Part shown: positions 43,837 through 53,292 of the stretch, piece by piece
How the letters are laid out: each line of letters begins with the position of its first letter
Position numbering within the stretch: the stretch's first letter is position 1
DNA from: Palsa-189 sp963803735
GTDB taxonomy: Bacteria > Acidobacteriota > Terriglobia > Acidiferrales > UBA7541
NCBI GenBank assembly: GCA_963803735.1
Contig: CAWDNV010000012.1
Span: 1-64,000 of the forward strand
Reading direction: 5' to 3'
Length of the DNA stretch: 64,000 nt
Program-made: the position numbers and the translations under genes
The notes under the pieces: model-generated
Database searches by the model: none
What the model saw: only the letters and a program-made list of their open reading frames with translations
Told to the model about the DNA's origin: nothing

Positions 43837-44358
43837 ATGGATGATCTCAAGAAGTTGATCCGCGAAATCCCTGATTATCCGAAACCAGGCATTCTCTTCT
43901 ACGATTTGACTACGCTCCTAAAGGACAAGCGCGGTTTTCAAAAGCTAGTGGATAAACTCTGCGATCATTACGCGGATCGCAAGGTCGATGTAGTCGTTGG
44001 CATTGAAGCGCGCGGCTTTATATTCGCTCCTGCTCTGGCCTATAGGTTAGGGGCCGGATTCGTTCCCGTTCGCAAACCCAAGAAATTACCAGGCAAGACC
44101 GCGCAGGTTACTTATCAACTCGAATATGGAACGGACACGCTCGAGATTCACGAAGATGCCATCCGGCCCGGCCAGAGCGTGCTGATCAGCGATGATCTGC
44201 TGGCTACAGGAGGCACGGCGGCAGCCACCGTGAAACTGATTAATATGCTGGGAGGCACCGTAAACGGCGCTGCTTTTGCCGTCGAACTTACCTTCCTGAA
44301 CGGTCGCACAAAATTGCCCGGCCTCGATGTCTTCTCCCTCATCAAGTACGACACCTGA
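43837..44358 (+). CDS. apt: adenine phosphoribosyltransferase
   Basis: 173 residues. LIREIPDYPKPGILFYDLTT and VVGIEARGFIFAPALAYRLG near the N-terminus and the PRPP motif VLISDDLLATGGTAAATV are diagnostic for Apt. Salvages adenine using PRPP. The frame is open from 43804, within the acylphosphatase gene, but the ATG at 43837 has GAGG six bases upstream and gives the usual family length. Converges with rlmB. Confidence 0.93.
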   Translation: MDDLKKLIREIPDYPKPGILFYDLTTLLKDKRGFQKLVDKLCDHYADRKVDVVVGIEARGFIFAPALAYRLGAGFVPVRKPKKLPGKTAQVTYQLEYGTDTLEIHEDAIRPGQSVLISDDLLATGGTAAATVKLINMLGGTVNGAAFAVELTFLNGRTKLPGLDVFSLIKYDT

Positions 44359-44362
44359 GAGT

Positions 44363-45148
44363 TTACTGATCTGTTCCCGGGCTCGGTGCGCCTTGCTTTA
44401 ATGCCTCGAAGGGCCGCTTGGCGGAGCGCTGGCGAACAGCTTCAAATAAAACGACCCCTGCGGCTACGGAAACATTCAACGAACGCACTGGCCCGCTCGT
44501 AGGAATAGAGACCACAAAATCGCAACGCTCCTTCACGAGTTGGTGAAGCCCTTTACCTTCTCCGCCCAGAACGACCGCGATTGCTCCGGTCAGATCGACG
44601 TCAGTGTGACGCTTCTCGGCGCGTTCGTCTAATCCAACCAGCCAGTAGCCTGCCTCTTTGATCTCTTCCATAGCGCGGGCCAGATTTGTGACGCGCGCGA
44701 CACGAAGATGCGCCGCTGCCCCAGCCGATGCGCGGACCGCTGCCTCCGTTAATCCGGCGGCGCGCCGCTCCGGAATCACCACTCCGCCCGCACCTGCGGC
44801 CAGCGCAGTTCGAATTACAGCGCCGAGATTCTGCGGATCTTCCACGCCGTCAAGTAGCACCAGCAGGCCGGACGCTGCAGGAGAGCCACTGCGGGCTAGA
44901 AGCTCCTCGAGTGATACGCTCGTCTCGGCGGCGAGCATAGCCACGACGCCTTGATGATCGCGAGTTCCCGCAGCTCGATCGACCTGCGGCCGATCTTCAA
45001 ATCTTATTGGCACGCCATTGCTTCTGGCGAGTCGGACGATTTCTTCCAGCCGGCCGCCATGACGTCCACGTGCGATCAGAAGCGATTGCACCGGCCGGCG
45101 AGCGGCCAGCGCCTCCCTCACCGCGTGGATCCCGGTCAATTTTTCCAT
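44363..45148 (-). CDS. rlmB: 23S rRNA (guanosine-2'-O-)-methyltransferase RlmB-like (SpoU family)
   Basis: 261 residues from ATG 45148. N-terminal substrate-binding domain GIHAVREALAARRPVQSLLI, then SpoU motifs: DGVEDPQNLGAVIRTALAAG (motif 1), VVLGGEGKGL (motif 2) and SLNVSVAAGVVLFEA (motif 3), which form the knotted SAM site. Methylates G2251 of 23S rRNA in the family model. A slightly longer frame reaches 45205 without a better start. It is the last gene of a yacL-ispD-ispF-rlmB block. Confidence 0.88.
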   Translation of the reverse strand: MEKLTGIHAVREALAARRPVQSLLIARGRHGGRLEEIVRLARSNGVPIRFEDRPQVDRAAGTRDHQGVVAMLAAETSVSLEELLARSGSPAASGLLVLLDGVEDPQNLGAVIRTALAAGAGGVVIPERRAAGLTEAAVRASAGAAAHLRVARVTNLARAMEEIKEAGYWLVGLDERAEKRHTDVDLTGAIAVVLGGEGKGLHQLVKERCDFVVSIPTSGPVRSLNVSVAAGVVLFEAVRQRSAKRPFEALKQGAPSPGTDQ

Positions 45149-45217
45149 AGATGGAGAGGACAAGCAGAAACGTCGTGCGGAAAAGTATCCCGCTTCAGGC
45201 GGCAACGACCGGCGGGT

Positions 45218-45691
45218 CTAAGTTTCAAGCGTCGCAATCGCTTGCGCAGCAATGGCTTCACCGCGGCCCACTGCACCTACGCCTTCATTTGTTTTTGCTT
45301 TGAGGTTAATGTGCGAAACTTCAATGCCCAACGCCTCGGCCAAGGTCTTGCGCATGGCCGAAAAATGCGGCCCGAGTTTTGGTCGCTCTGTGATAACGAT
45401 GGCGTCGACGTGCATGATCCGCAAGCGCTTCTCGGCGAGCAGGCCTCGCACATGCTCTAGAAAACGCAGGCTATGCGCATCTTTCCACCGTGGATCCGTG
45501 TCCGGAAAATGCGTGCCAATATCGCCAAGACCCGCCGCGCCTAACAGCGCATCGCAGATTGCATGGGCCAGCGCGTCTCCGTCGGAGTGACCCACCGGCC
45601 CTTTTTCAAAAGGAACTTCAATGCCGCCAAGTATGAGTTTCCGGCCGGAGGCGAGGCGATGTAAGTCGTAACCGATACCGGATTGGCTCAC
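45218..45691 (-). CDS. ispF: 2-C-methyl-D-erythritol 2,4-cyclodiphosphate synthase
   Basis: 157 residues. GIGYDLHRLASGRKLILGG (Asp/His metal ligands), GHSDGDALAHAICDALLGAA (His), THFPDTDPRWKDAHS and the C-terminal VGAVGRGEAIAAQA are IspF landmarks. It cyclises CDP-ME-2-phosphate in the methylerythritol phosphate pathway. GTG start whose GTGA overlaps the ispD stop, so translation is coupled to ispD. The start is correct because the fold begins at once. Confidence 0.95.
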   Translation of the reverse strand: MSQSGIGYDLHRLASGRKLILGGIEVPFEKGPVGHSDGDALAHAICDALLGAAGLGDIGTHFPDTDPRWKDAHSLRFLEHVRGLLAEKRLRIMHVDAIVITERPKLGPHFSAMRKTLAEALGIEVSHINLKAKTNEGVGAVGRGEAIAAQAIATLET

Positions 45692-46434
45692 CTGCCAACC
45701 TCGGCTGTCATGCGTTCATGCCGCAAATAGAACTCGGCGATTTCCAAATCGCCGGGCTTCGTGATCTTCAGATTGCGTTCCGAACCCAGCACAACGTGCA
45801 CGTTTCGCCCAAGCCGCTCGACCAGTGCTGCCTCGTCCGAAGCCGTAAATCCGTCGGCAGCGGCTCGCGCGAATGCCTCGCGCAGCAGGGCGGCTTCGAA
45901 GACCTGAGGTGTTTGCGCCAGAACGACACGTTCCCGCGGAATGGTCGCCGTGATTAACGCGACGTCCTCGGGCAAACTGGCGCGCTTCACCTCTTTCACC
46001 GTATCCATCGCGGGAATGCCCAGAATCGCGGCACGACACCGCCGCGCCTCTTCGATCACCCGTTCCACCTGGTCGCGGGTAACCAGGGGCCGAACGGCAT
46101 CGTGCACGAGAATCAGCTCAGCGTCTTGAGGAACTTCCGCGAGGGCCTTGGCTACGGACTCCTGGCGGATATCGCCTCCCGGTAAGACACGGAACGGTCG
46201 CGAGAGACGCTCTGCGGCAATGCGCTGGTTTAAAGGTTCGATGTCGTCCTCGCGAGTAGCAATCAGAAATCGGCTGATTAATGGGCAGGCAGCCAGTCTT
46301 CGCAACGTAAAAACGACTACAGGCACTCCGTCCAATAGCCGAAACTGCTTGGGAGAGTCGGCTCCCATGCGGGTGCCCATGCCTGCTGCCGGCAATATAG
46401 CGACAATTGAAGACATAGACTGAACGCGCACCAT
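45688..46434 (-). CDS. ispD: 2-C-methyl-D-erythritol 4-phosphate cytidylyltransferase
   Basis: 248 residues. Nucleotide-binding loop ILPAAGMGTRMGADSPKQF, LVHDAVRPLVTRDQ, VLAQTPQVFEAALLREA and the C-terminal NLKITKPGDLEIAE match IspD. It makes CDP-methylerythritol in isoprenoid synthesis. Starts may be at 46434 or at 46416 (MSSIVAIL), neither with a strong ribosome site. Lies after yacL on the minus strand with an 80-bp gap and overlaps ispF. Confidence 0.93.
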   Translation of the reverse strand: MVRVQSMSSIVAILPAAGMGTRMGADSPKQFRLLDGVPVVVFTLRRLAACPLISRFLIATREDDIEPLNQRIAAERLSRPFRVLPGGDIRQESVAKALAEVPQDAELILVHDAVRPLVTRDQVERVIEEARRCRAAILGIPAMDTVKEVKRASLPEDVALITATIPRERVVLAQTPQVFEAALLREAFARAAADGFTASDEAALVERLGRNVHVVLGSERNLKITKPGDLEIAEFYLRHERMTAEVGR

Positions 46435-46514
46435 ACTAAACCCACTGCGCGGAAAGGATCAAAACTTTACAGCTCGAAGTCCTTGAGGCCTTTCACATCG
46501 CACCGGGTTGGTTC

Positions 46515-47738
46515 TCATGACTGACTAGGATCCGGTATGACGGCGCGGGGGAGCCGCTCGGTCACTGCGGGAGGAGCTTCGACTGCTTTAGGCGCGGCTT
46601 CTACCGCCTGTGTCGCATGATTTCTCGGCAGTTCGCGTTCATCGTAGCGGCCGAATATCATCTTGCCGGCGGTTGTTTGGTGAACAGACGTGACGATGAT
46701 GTCCACGGTTTTGTTGATGGCCCGTCTTCCGCCATCGATAACTACCATGGTGCCGTCATCGAGGTAAGCAACACCTTGGTTGTATTCCTTGCCTTCACGG
46801 AGAACAAAGACGCGCATGGCTTCGCCCGGAAGCACCACCGGCTTCAACGCATTTGCCAACTGATTGACATTCAGCACATCAAGACCCTGGAGCGTCGCGA
46901 CTTTATTAAGGTTGTAGTCGTTGGTTACTATTTTGGCGTCATAACGCTTGGCCAACTCTATCAACTTCATATCTACTTCGGCGATCTGAGGAAAATCGTC
47001 CTCCGCGACTTCTACCTCCAGGTTCGGCATTTTCTGCATTTTTTGTAAGACTTCCAGGCCGCGCCGGCCGCGCTGCCGTTTCATGCTATCGGGAGAATCC
47101 GCCACTAGCTGCAGTTCCCGAAGCACGAACTGAGGCACAACCAAAACGCCCTCCAGAAAGTAAGCTTCGCAAATATCCGCCACACGACCGTCGATGATTA
47201 CGCTGGTATCCAGAATTTTCGGTTGGCGGCGATTGCCTTTCTCGTTGCCAAAAAGGCCACCCAGGGCCTGCAGATTCAGCATGTCGCCTTTGCGCGCGCC
47301 GAGCACCAGACCGATGTACGTCATCACCAGCAGGACGCCGATATCGAGGAAAGAGCGCGTGTCTTCGGGGATCGTCGTCCGGCTCATGACTAAGCCCATC
47401 AAGTACGCGCCAACAATGCCGAGAATGGACCCGACTGCGGCACCGATCAGCCGCCGCAAACTTGCACGTTGCAAGCGGATTTCGAATAAGAAAACAGAGA
47501 CGGAAAAGAGCAGCCCTACGATTGCAGCCGCCACACGGCTAAGGCCGAATGGATGAAAATGATACCCGGCCGCAACGCACGCGGTGGCGAAAACTAGCTT
47601 TAAAATTAGCTGGTCCCACCAAGTGCCGAAATGCACGTCTTTACGATACCCACTAAATTCAGTCACCGCTTTCGAGCGGTTTAATTCGGAAACCGGTACT
47701 TCGGGGCCCTGCCCAGTCCGGGCATAAGAGCGAGGCAT
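46515..47738 (-). CDS. PIN/TRAM domain membrane protein (YacL-like)
   Basis: 407 residues. Four N-terminal membrane helices (about 45-150), then a PIN nuclease-like domain starting KILDTSVIIDGRVADIC with NDYNLNKVATLQGLDVLN, and a C-terminal TRAM domain (VAYLDDGTMVVIDGGRRAIN). The acidic residues of the PIN site are present. The tail (RNHATQAVEAAPKAVEAPPA) is an added proline/alanine-rich stretch. Position before ispD-ispF mirrors the order in Bacillus and clostridia. RNA or ribonuclease role suspected from the domains. GAGGTTCTCTT precedes the start. Confidence 0.88.
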   Translation of the reverse strand: MPRSYARTGQGPEVPVSELNRSKAVTEFSGYRKDVHFGTWWDQLILKLVFATACVAAGYHFHPFGLSRVAAAIVGLLFSVSVFLFEIRLQRASLRRLIGAAVGSILGIVGAYLMGLVMSRTTIPEDTRSFLDIGVLLVMTYIGLVLGARKGDMLNLQALGGLFGNEKGNRRQPKILDTSVIIDGRVADICEAYFLEGVLVVPQFVLRELQLVADSPDSMKRQRGRRGLEVLQKMQKMPNLEVEVAEDDFPQIAEVDMKLIELAKRYDAKIVTNDYNLNKVATLQGLDVLNVNQLANALKPVVLPGEAMRVFVLREGKEYNQGVAYLDDGTMVVIDGGRRAINKTVDIIVTSVHQTTAGKMIFGRYDERELPRNHATQAVEAAPKAVEAPPAVTERLPRAVIPDPSQS

Positions 47739-47973
47739 AAGAGAACCTCATAAATTGATTTTCACTGATAAGGGACAAGCGTGACGTCATCATAGATTTA
47801 TAAAATACGCGTTCCGGGAGGACGGTGCGCAATAAAGATAAGAAGAATAACCCCGGAATGAAGCTGTGGAGCGGCTTCCCCTACGCCGCAGCGCAAGAAT
47901 TGTAACACGTAGGTCAAGCTTAGGATGCTCTAGGGTAAGAGCTTACAGCAGGGTTGTCGCTCCCGCATGATCA

Positions 47974-49158
47974 TCAGGGCAGATAAAAGCGGGGCACGCG
48001 CGTACCTAACGCGCAACACAGCTCGGAGGTTACGGTTCCCAATTGTCCTGCCACTTCCGAAACGTACTGGGTGGCATCCCCATCTGCGCCATAGAAGGTT
48101 GCCACATCGCCTACGCTCACATCGGGAATGTCTGTCACGTCCGCCGTCGTTAGGTCCATGGAGACGGTGCCGACCAGCGGCGCAAAACGGCCGCGAACGA
48201 TCACCCGGCCTTTGTTTGTGAGCGCTCGCGGCAGGCCATCCGCATAGCCCGCCGAAATCACGGCTATTCGTGAAGGCCGCTGCGCCACCCAGCGCCCGTT
48301 ATATCCCACTGCCTGGCCGGGAGGAGTGTCACGCACCGAAATAAGCCGCGCTCGCAGCGCCAGCGCCGGCTGCAAAGGAAGTTTCGCATTCGTTTGTGCC
48401 GTGAGTGCGGGCGGTTCGTAGGATTGATGATAACCATACAGCACCAATCCTGGCCGGACCATGTCTGCCCACGTTTCGGGACGAGACGCGACGGCAGCGC
48501 TATTGGCCATGTGCGTCAGCGGAGCCGAGACTCCCAGACGACGCAAATGTTCCAGGATTCTTTCGAACTCCTTCTGCTGTTCCTGCACCCGGCCATCGGT
48601 GAAGACTTCGGAGGAGGCAAAATGCGTGAAAATTCCCTGGCATTCGATGTGTGGGCAAGATGCCAGAGTGCGGGCAAAACAGGGCACGTCGCCCGGGGAT
48701 AGTCCCAGGCGATTCATGCCCGTTTGAAATTTTACGTGGAACTTGATCCGTCTGTGCGCTCGCGCCGCAGCGCGTTCCAGCATGCGCAACTGCTCGCACC
48801 GGGTCACGGCCGGCGTCAAATCATATTCGATAAGGCGCTTTTCTTCGCCGGGCCAGAATCCCGTCAGCACGAGTATCGGCTTGCGTATTTTCCCCTCGCG
48901 CAGTTCGATCCCCTCGGCGGTGCAGGTCACGCCAAACCAGTCCGCGCCGGCGCGGCCGAGAGCGCGTGCGACCGGAACTGCGCCATGGCCGTACGCATTC
49001 GCCTTCACAACGGCGAGGATTTTTCGATCGGGTCGCGAACCCGCGCGTCCTTCGCCAGGATTCACATGTCGCCGAATAGACTTGATGTTGTGTGCGAGGG
49101 CACTCAGCCGAATCTCGGCCCAAACGGGACGGCCATTAAATCGGATTCCTCGTTGCAT
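47974..49158 (-). CDS. alr: alanine racemase
   Basis: 394 residues. PLP-binding lysine in ILAVVKANAYGHGAVPVARAL, HFASSE, MVRPGLVLYGYHQS, the catalytic tyrosine region QAVGYNGRWVAQRPSRIA, and VGTVSMDLTTADVTD all match Alr. It converts L- to D-alanine for peptidoglycan. It is separated from yacL by 235 bp, which carry no ORF. Confidence 0.93.
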   Translation of the reverse strand: MQRGIRFNGRPVWAEIRLSALAHNIKSIRRHVNPGEGRAGSRPDRKILAVVKANAYGHGAVPVARALGRAGADWFGVTCTAEGIELREGKIRKPILVLTGFWPGEEKRLIEYDLTPAVTRCEQLRMLERAAARAHRRIKFHVKFQTGMNRLGLSPGDVPCFARTLASCPHIECQGIFTHFASSEVFTDGRVQEQQKEFERILEHLRRLGVSAPLTHMANSAAVASRPETWADMVRPGLVLYGYHQSYEPPALTAQTNAKLPLQPALALRARLISVRDTPPGQAVGYNGRWVAQRPSRIAVISAGYADGLPRALTNKGRVIVRGRFAPLVGTVSMDLTTADVTDIPDVSVGDVATFYGADGDATQYVSEVAGQLGTVTSELCCALGTRVPRFYLP

Positions 49159-49391
49159 AGTGGAAGATTCAGCCTAAACCAAAATTGTGTGAGGGGCAAA
49201 ACCGCGCGTGCCAAACCGCGCTGTTTAGTTAACACCTGCACTCCGAGCGAGTATCCAATATCGCCCAAGAAGTGTTTGCGTCATCTTCGGGTGTAACAGC
49301 CCAATTTGCTTCTCGGATCGGCTGATTTCCCTTCATTTGTCACCCTATTGTCATTTCAGGAAAGAGTCGCGCGCCAATCCCTTATTTTGAA

Positions 49392-49397
49392 TATAAT
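49392..49397 (+). promoter_or_regulatory. -10 hexamer before the small Cys protein gene
   Basis: A consensus TATAAT ends 13 bases before the ATG at 49411. No clear -35 at 17-bp spacing. It would give a leader of only about six to eight bases. The gap between this gene and alr (49159-49410) holds nothing else I can support. Confidence 0.4.
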
Positions 49398-49410
49398 GCT
49401 GCCCTCAAGT

Positions 49411-49707
49411 ATGAAAGCGCCTCGTCTCATGCGATCGCTGCGCCTGGCGGCTTTTGTTGCGGCCTTCGCCGGAATCGCGCTTCTCGCGACCGGTGCCGCC
49501 TGGTGGCACGTCGATAGCCCAGGCTCCGTGGACGCCTGTCCGATCTGCTGCCACGTAGTCCACATCAATGCCGTCCCTGGGGCTTTGGCCGCTGCGCTAC
49601 CCGCGCCGGTGCACGTTGCGTGGGTTCTTCCGGCCGAAAGGCTTCTTTTCTTAGGCGCCCCTTCCGTCGTTACTCCGCCCTCTCGAGCTCCGCCCGCTTC
49701 GGCATAA
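49411..49707 (+). CDS. small membrane/secreted protein with CPICCH motif (DUF2946-like)
   Basis: 98 residues. N-terminal membrane helix or signal (LRLAAFVAAFAGIALLATGA), then HVDSPGSVDACPICCHVVHI with a Cys-x2-Cys-Cys-His cluster that could bind a metal, and a proline-rich end (VTPPSRAPPASA). The layout resembles the small DUF2946 proteins often found beside metal-linked TonB receptors, but this is a weak call. It precedes the first TonB receptor by about 120 bp. Confidence 0.5.
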   Translation: MKAPRLMRSLRLAAFVAAFAGIALLATGAAWWHVDSPGSVDACPICCHVVHINAVPGALAAALPAPVHVAWVLPAERLLFLGAPSVVTPPSRAPPASA

Positions 49708-49829
49708 ATAAACGGCCCGGGCGACCGGTTTTCGCTCAGATCCCTTTCCTCTCTTTACCGACCCGGTAACCACAACCGTGGAGCTGCGGCATATCCGCAT
49801 GCTTCACGCTCTGGCTTCGAGGAGGCCAC

Positions 49830-52553
49830 ATGATATGCAAGCGGGGTTCAAGTCGTACGGTTTTAGCTTTGTGCGCAGTAATGGGTGTGTTTTTTCTCGC
49901 TATACCTTCGATGTTAAGCGCCCAGAACAATTCGGGCATGATTCAAGGCACGGTCACCGATCCATCAAAAGCCGCCGTGCCGGGCGCCAAGGTTCGCATC
50001 GAAAATCCGGTCAGCCATCACGTCGACGAAGTGCAGACCGACGCGAACGGAAGCTTTCGAATTCCGAACGTCCCTTTTAATCCATATCATCTCACCGTAA
50101 ACGCCGCCGGCTTTGCCAATTTCAGCCAGGATGTCGATGTGCGCTCGACCGTTCCGATCACGATGGATATACCCCTGATGATCGGCGCCGCTAGCACGAA
50201 TATCACCGTCACCGAAACCGCCGTGGAACTGATTGAACAGGATTCCACCGCGCACACCGATGTGGATCGCGGGCTGTTCGATAGACTGCCCTTGGAGAGC
50301 CCGTCGTCATCGGTGAGTTCCCTGATAACGCTTTCTACGCCTGGAGTGGCCGCGGATTCGAACGGCCTTTTCCATGGCCTTGGTGATCACGCTGAAAACT
50401 CATTCTCCGTGGATGGGCAGCCCATCACCGACCAGCAAAGTAAAATCTTTTCCAACCAAATTCCCGCCGATTCCATTCAGGCCATGGAAGTAATCGAAGG
50501 CGCGCCCCCGGTCGAATACGGAGGCAAGACTAGCTTGATTATCAACGTAACGACCCGCTCCGGCCTCGGTGTTACTCAGCCGAGAGGTGACGTATATGCG
50601 TCTTACGGTAGTTTTGGAACCACCACCGCCGCCTTTGATGTCGGTTTCGGCGGCCAGAAATGGGGAAATTTCATCTCAGCGAATGGGCTGAACACAAGCC
50701 GCTTCCTCGATCCGCCTGAGATCCAAGCGCTGCATGACAAGGGTAATTCGGAGAACGTTTTCGACCGCCTGGACTTTAAGCCCTCTGATAAGGACGCGAT
50801 CCAACTGAATTTGCAGTTCACACGTTCCTGGTTCCAGAATCCCAATAGTTGGGACCAGCAACTTCAAACATGTACGTTTTTGTCCGCGCTCTGCAATGGA
50901 GCCCCCTATGTCGGAGGCTCCGTCGTGCTCAACCCGATCACGGGCAATCCTCTGGAGGCTACCGATCAGCGCTCGCAAATCAAGAACTTTAATATCGCAC
51001 CGACCTGGACCCGTCTGCTGAGTTCCGATGCGGTGTTCACCCTCGGCGCTTGGGTGCGGCGGGACCAAGTTAACTATTACCCGAGTACGGATCCCTTCGC
51101 GGACCTCGGGCCACTACAGGCAGAAACAGTTTCTCAGATCCGGTTTCTTACGAACGCAGGCGCTCGCGCGGACTTGTCCTACGTCAAGGGAATTCACAAC
51201 CTGAAGATAGGAGTCACATACCAACACACTTTCCTTAGTGAGAATGACAGTTTTGGAATTGTGGATCCCGGGCTACTCACGGCGCAGGGCTGCCCAGATC
51301 CGGCCAATCCCATATGCGTGACTCTTACGCCGTTTGACTTGACGGCGGGCGGGACCCCTTACAACTTCCACCATCACACGGACATTAAAGAGACAGCGCT
51401 CTATGCCGAGGACACCATCACCAAAGGGCCGTGGTCGATCCGCTTCGGACTTCGCGGAGATTTTTATAACGGCCTTCAGGCTGTTGCCCGGGAGGCGGAG
51501 CCGCGAGCCGGCGTCGCCTATAACATCAAGAAAACAAATACAGTGCTCCGGATTTCCTATGCCCGTACCTTGGAAAGCCCCTTCAATGAGAACCTGATCC
51601 TTTCCGGCACGGGATGCACCGACCCCGTAGTTAACGCGATCATGACCGTCGGCCAAGGCATCGCCTGCACGACTGCACCACTTAGCCCCGGTTTTCGTAA
51701 TGAATTCCATGCCGGGCTGCAACAGGCCTTCGGGAAATATTTCGTCCTGAGCGGTGACTATATTTGGAAATACACGCACAATGCTTATGACTTCAGCATA
51801 TTCGGTGCCACGCCCATTTTCTTCCCGATTGAATGGCACAATTCCAAAATTCCCGGATTTGCCGTCCGCGGAAGCCTTCCGAATTTTCACGGTTTGACGG
51901 CGTTTGTCGTGCTCTCTCATGTGGCGGCCCGCTTCTTCCCGCCAACAAGCAGCGGAATCGCGCCTCCTCAGCCAGGCGGAGTATTCCGCATCGACCACGA
52001 CGAGGTTTTCGCCCAGACCACCCATGCCCAATATCAACCGTTTAGGCGTGGGCCGTGGTTCGGATTCAACTGGCGATATGACAGCGGACTCGTAGCTGGC
52101 CAGACACCCTGTTTCGCAGACAATTGCCCGCAGTCTGCCACACTCGGCGGGCTGCCGGCCATTAACATGGTGCTGAACGATGGCATAACACCCTTGACCG
52201 CCGATCAGGAGTTCGAGGCTGGATTCACCTGCAACGGTCAGCACGCAACTCCTACTGTTCCTCTACCCCCCGTTTGCCTTGCTTCGCAGTTCGGCTCGAC
52301 GCTCCTCAAGGTGCCGGCGCCGGGAACGGAAAATGACGACCTTAACCCGCCGCGTGTCCAGCCGAGGCACCTGTTCGATGCCAGCGTCGGCGACGATAAT
52401 CTCCTTAATGGAGATCACTACAAGTGGAGCCTGCGCCTCACGGTCATCAACCTAACCAACAAGAACGTGCTCTACAACTTCCTTTCCACCTTCAGCGGCA
52501 CGCACTATGTCACGCCGCGAACCGAAACGGTGGAACTCGGCTTCCACTTCTAA
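49830..52553 (+). CDS. TonB-dependent receptor, CarboxypepD_reg/Oar-like (copy 1)
   Basis: 907 residues. Signal peptide (VLALCAVMGVFFLAIPSMLSAQ), a carboxypeptidase-regulatory-like fold (GMIQGTVTDPSKAAVPGAKV, about 35-115), a plug (ENSFSVDGQPITDQQSKIF, about 185-245) and a large outer-membrane barrel ending in the terminal-aromatic VELGFHF. The start is preceded by GAGGAGGCC. No TonB box was identified. It should import or bind an unknown large nutrient; such proteins are very numerous in Acidobacteriota. It is about 80 percent alike, by eye, to the next receptor over the N-terminal half. Confidence 0.87.
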   Translation: MICKRGSSRTVLALCAVMGVFFLAIPSMLSAQNNSGMIQGTVTDPSKAAVPGAKVRIENPVSHHVDEVQTDANGSFRIPNVPFNPYHLTVNAAGFANFSQDVDVRSTVPITMDIPLMIGAASTNITVTETAVELIEQDSTAHTDVDRGLFDRLPLESPSSSVSSLITLSTPGVAADSNGLFHGLGDHAENSFSVDGQPITDQQSKIFSNQIPADSIQAMEVIEGAPPVEYGGKTSLIINVTTRSGLGVTQPRGDVYASYGSFGTTTAAFDVGFGGQKWGNFISANGLNTSRFLDPPEIQALHDKGNSENVFDRLDFKPSDKDAIQLNLQFTRSWFQNPNSWDQQLQTCTFLSALCNGAPYVGGSVVLNPITGNPLEATDQRSQIKNFNIAPTWTRLLSSDAVFTLGAWVRRDQVNYYPSTDPFADLGPLQAETVSQIRFLTNAGARADLSYVKGIHNLKIGVTYQHTFLSENDSFGIVDPGLLTAQGCPDPANPICVTLTPFDLTAGGTPYNFHHHTDIKETALYAEDTITKGPWSIRFGLRGDFYNGLQAVAREAEPRAGVAYNIKKTNTVLRISYARTLESPFNENLILSGTGCTDPVVNAIMTVGQGIACTTAPLSPGFRNEFHAGLQQAFGKYFVLSGDYIWKYTHNAYDFSIFGATPIFFPIEWHNSKIPGFAVRGSLPNFHGLTAFVVLSHVAARFFPPTSSGIAPPQPGGVFRIDHDEVFAQTTHAQYQPFRRGPWFGFNWRYDSGLVAGQTPCFADNCPQSATLGGLPAINMVLNDGITPLTADQEFEAGFTCNGQHATPTVPLPPVCLASQFGSTLLKVPAPGTENDDLNPPRVQPRHLFDASVGDDNLLNGDHYKWSLRLTVINLTNKNVLYNFLSTFSGTHYVTPRTETVELGFHF

Positions 52554-53292
52554 GCGTGGTTTCGTTGCACTAAAAAGCGTCTCTGGTGCCAGAGGCTCGT
52601 TGACGAGCCTCTGGCACCTCGACCCTAACTTTTCCCCGAACCTGATCTGCAACACATCCTTCGGACATCTTCCTACCCCGACGCAACTCCCGTTTATTTG
52701 CAGAATGGCTCATTTCTGAGGAGCGTGGAAGCTTTACGCATGCGATAAAATAGAACATGCTCGAATTGCGGCCATTCAGATTCTCTAGTGCTAATTCGAA
52801 CTAAACCGATCCGCCGCTGTTTGTGGCGGCCGGTACTACCGGTCGGACTAATAACTGGGGCGAAACTGTCGTCAGCCGCTCGGCGCCAGCTTGGAATCGT
52901 GACGAAAGTCTCGAGCGTCTCACTGAGGGTTTTGTTCTTGGGGATAAACACGGCAAAAGGGTGCCTGCAAAAGTGCGAGACTTGCTCTGCGCAAAATGAA
53001 GATTTAGAGATTGGTATTGTGCAGAGTAAGTAGCTTTAGAATGAACACTTGCACAAAATAGGTAGGGGGGTGGGGGCGGCTGAAACGCTTTCCGACTTGA
53101 ACTAAATGGAACCGCAACTCCCTTTCTACCGTCCATTTGGCTAAACCCTAAGCGCTACGTCCAGATTAATCAACAAGGACGGAGCAAAAAAGCGAATTCA
53201 GCAACGAGATGCGTGCAGTCGGAGCTGGCGATTGGCAAGGATAGGAAACACGAGGAAGGTATCCAGTTCGCGCTTTGGCTTCGAGGAGGCAG
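52554..53292. other. intergenic region between the two receptor genes
   Basis: About 740 bp. It holds a 16-bp-stem palindrome (52585-52618, listed separately), short inverted repeats CCGCC/GGCGG (52811-52829) and CCGGTA/TACCGG (52830-52842), TTGTGCA at 53017-53023 facing TGCACAA at 53050-53056, and a G-rich stretch near 53065-53080. Short ORFs in both strands show no coding signs. Homology with the region before copy 1 begins only at about 53270. Confidence 0.5.
52585..52618. repeat. perfect 16-bp-stem palindrome
   Basis: GGTGCCAGAGGCTCGT (52585-52600) is exactly complementary to ACGAGCCTCTGGCACC (52603-52618) with only TG between, giving a near-loopless cruciform 31 bases after the stop of receptor copy 1. 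No T run follows, so it is not a normal terminator. It could be a REP-like element or a bidirectional transcription barrier. Confidence 0.85.

Noticed and set aside
47782..47789. TGACGTCA palindrome upstream of yacL
   Set aside because: An eight-base palindrome occurs by chance about once per 65 kb; no second copy or partner site was seen.
51273..52244. Minus-strand ORF of 323 codons
   Set aside because: Antisense to the barrel of receptor copy 1; the paralogous copy 2 does not keep an equal-length antisense frame, so it is not under selection.
52788..53033. Short plus-strand ORF (81 codons) between the receptor genes
   Set aside because: No ribosome site, no family features, and overlapping inverted repeats make coding unlikely.
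53063..53081. G-rich run that could form a G-quadruplex
   Set aside because: Only two runs of three or more G are present, so a canonical four-run quadruplex cannot form.
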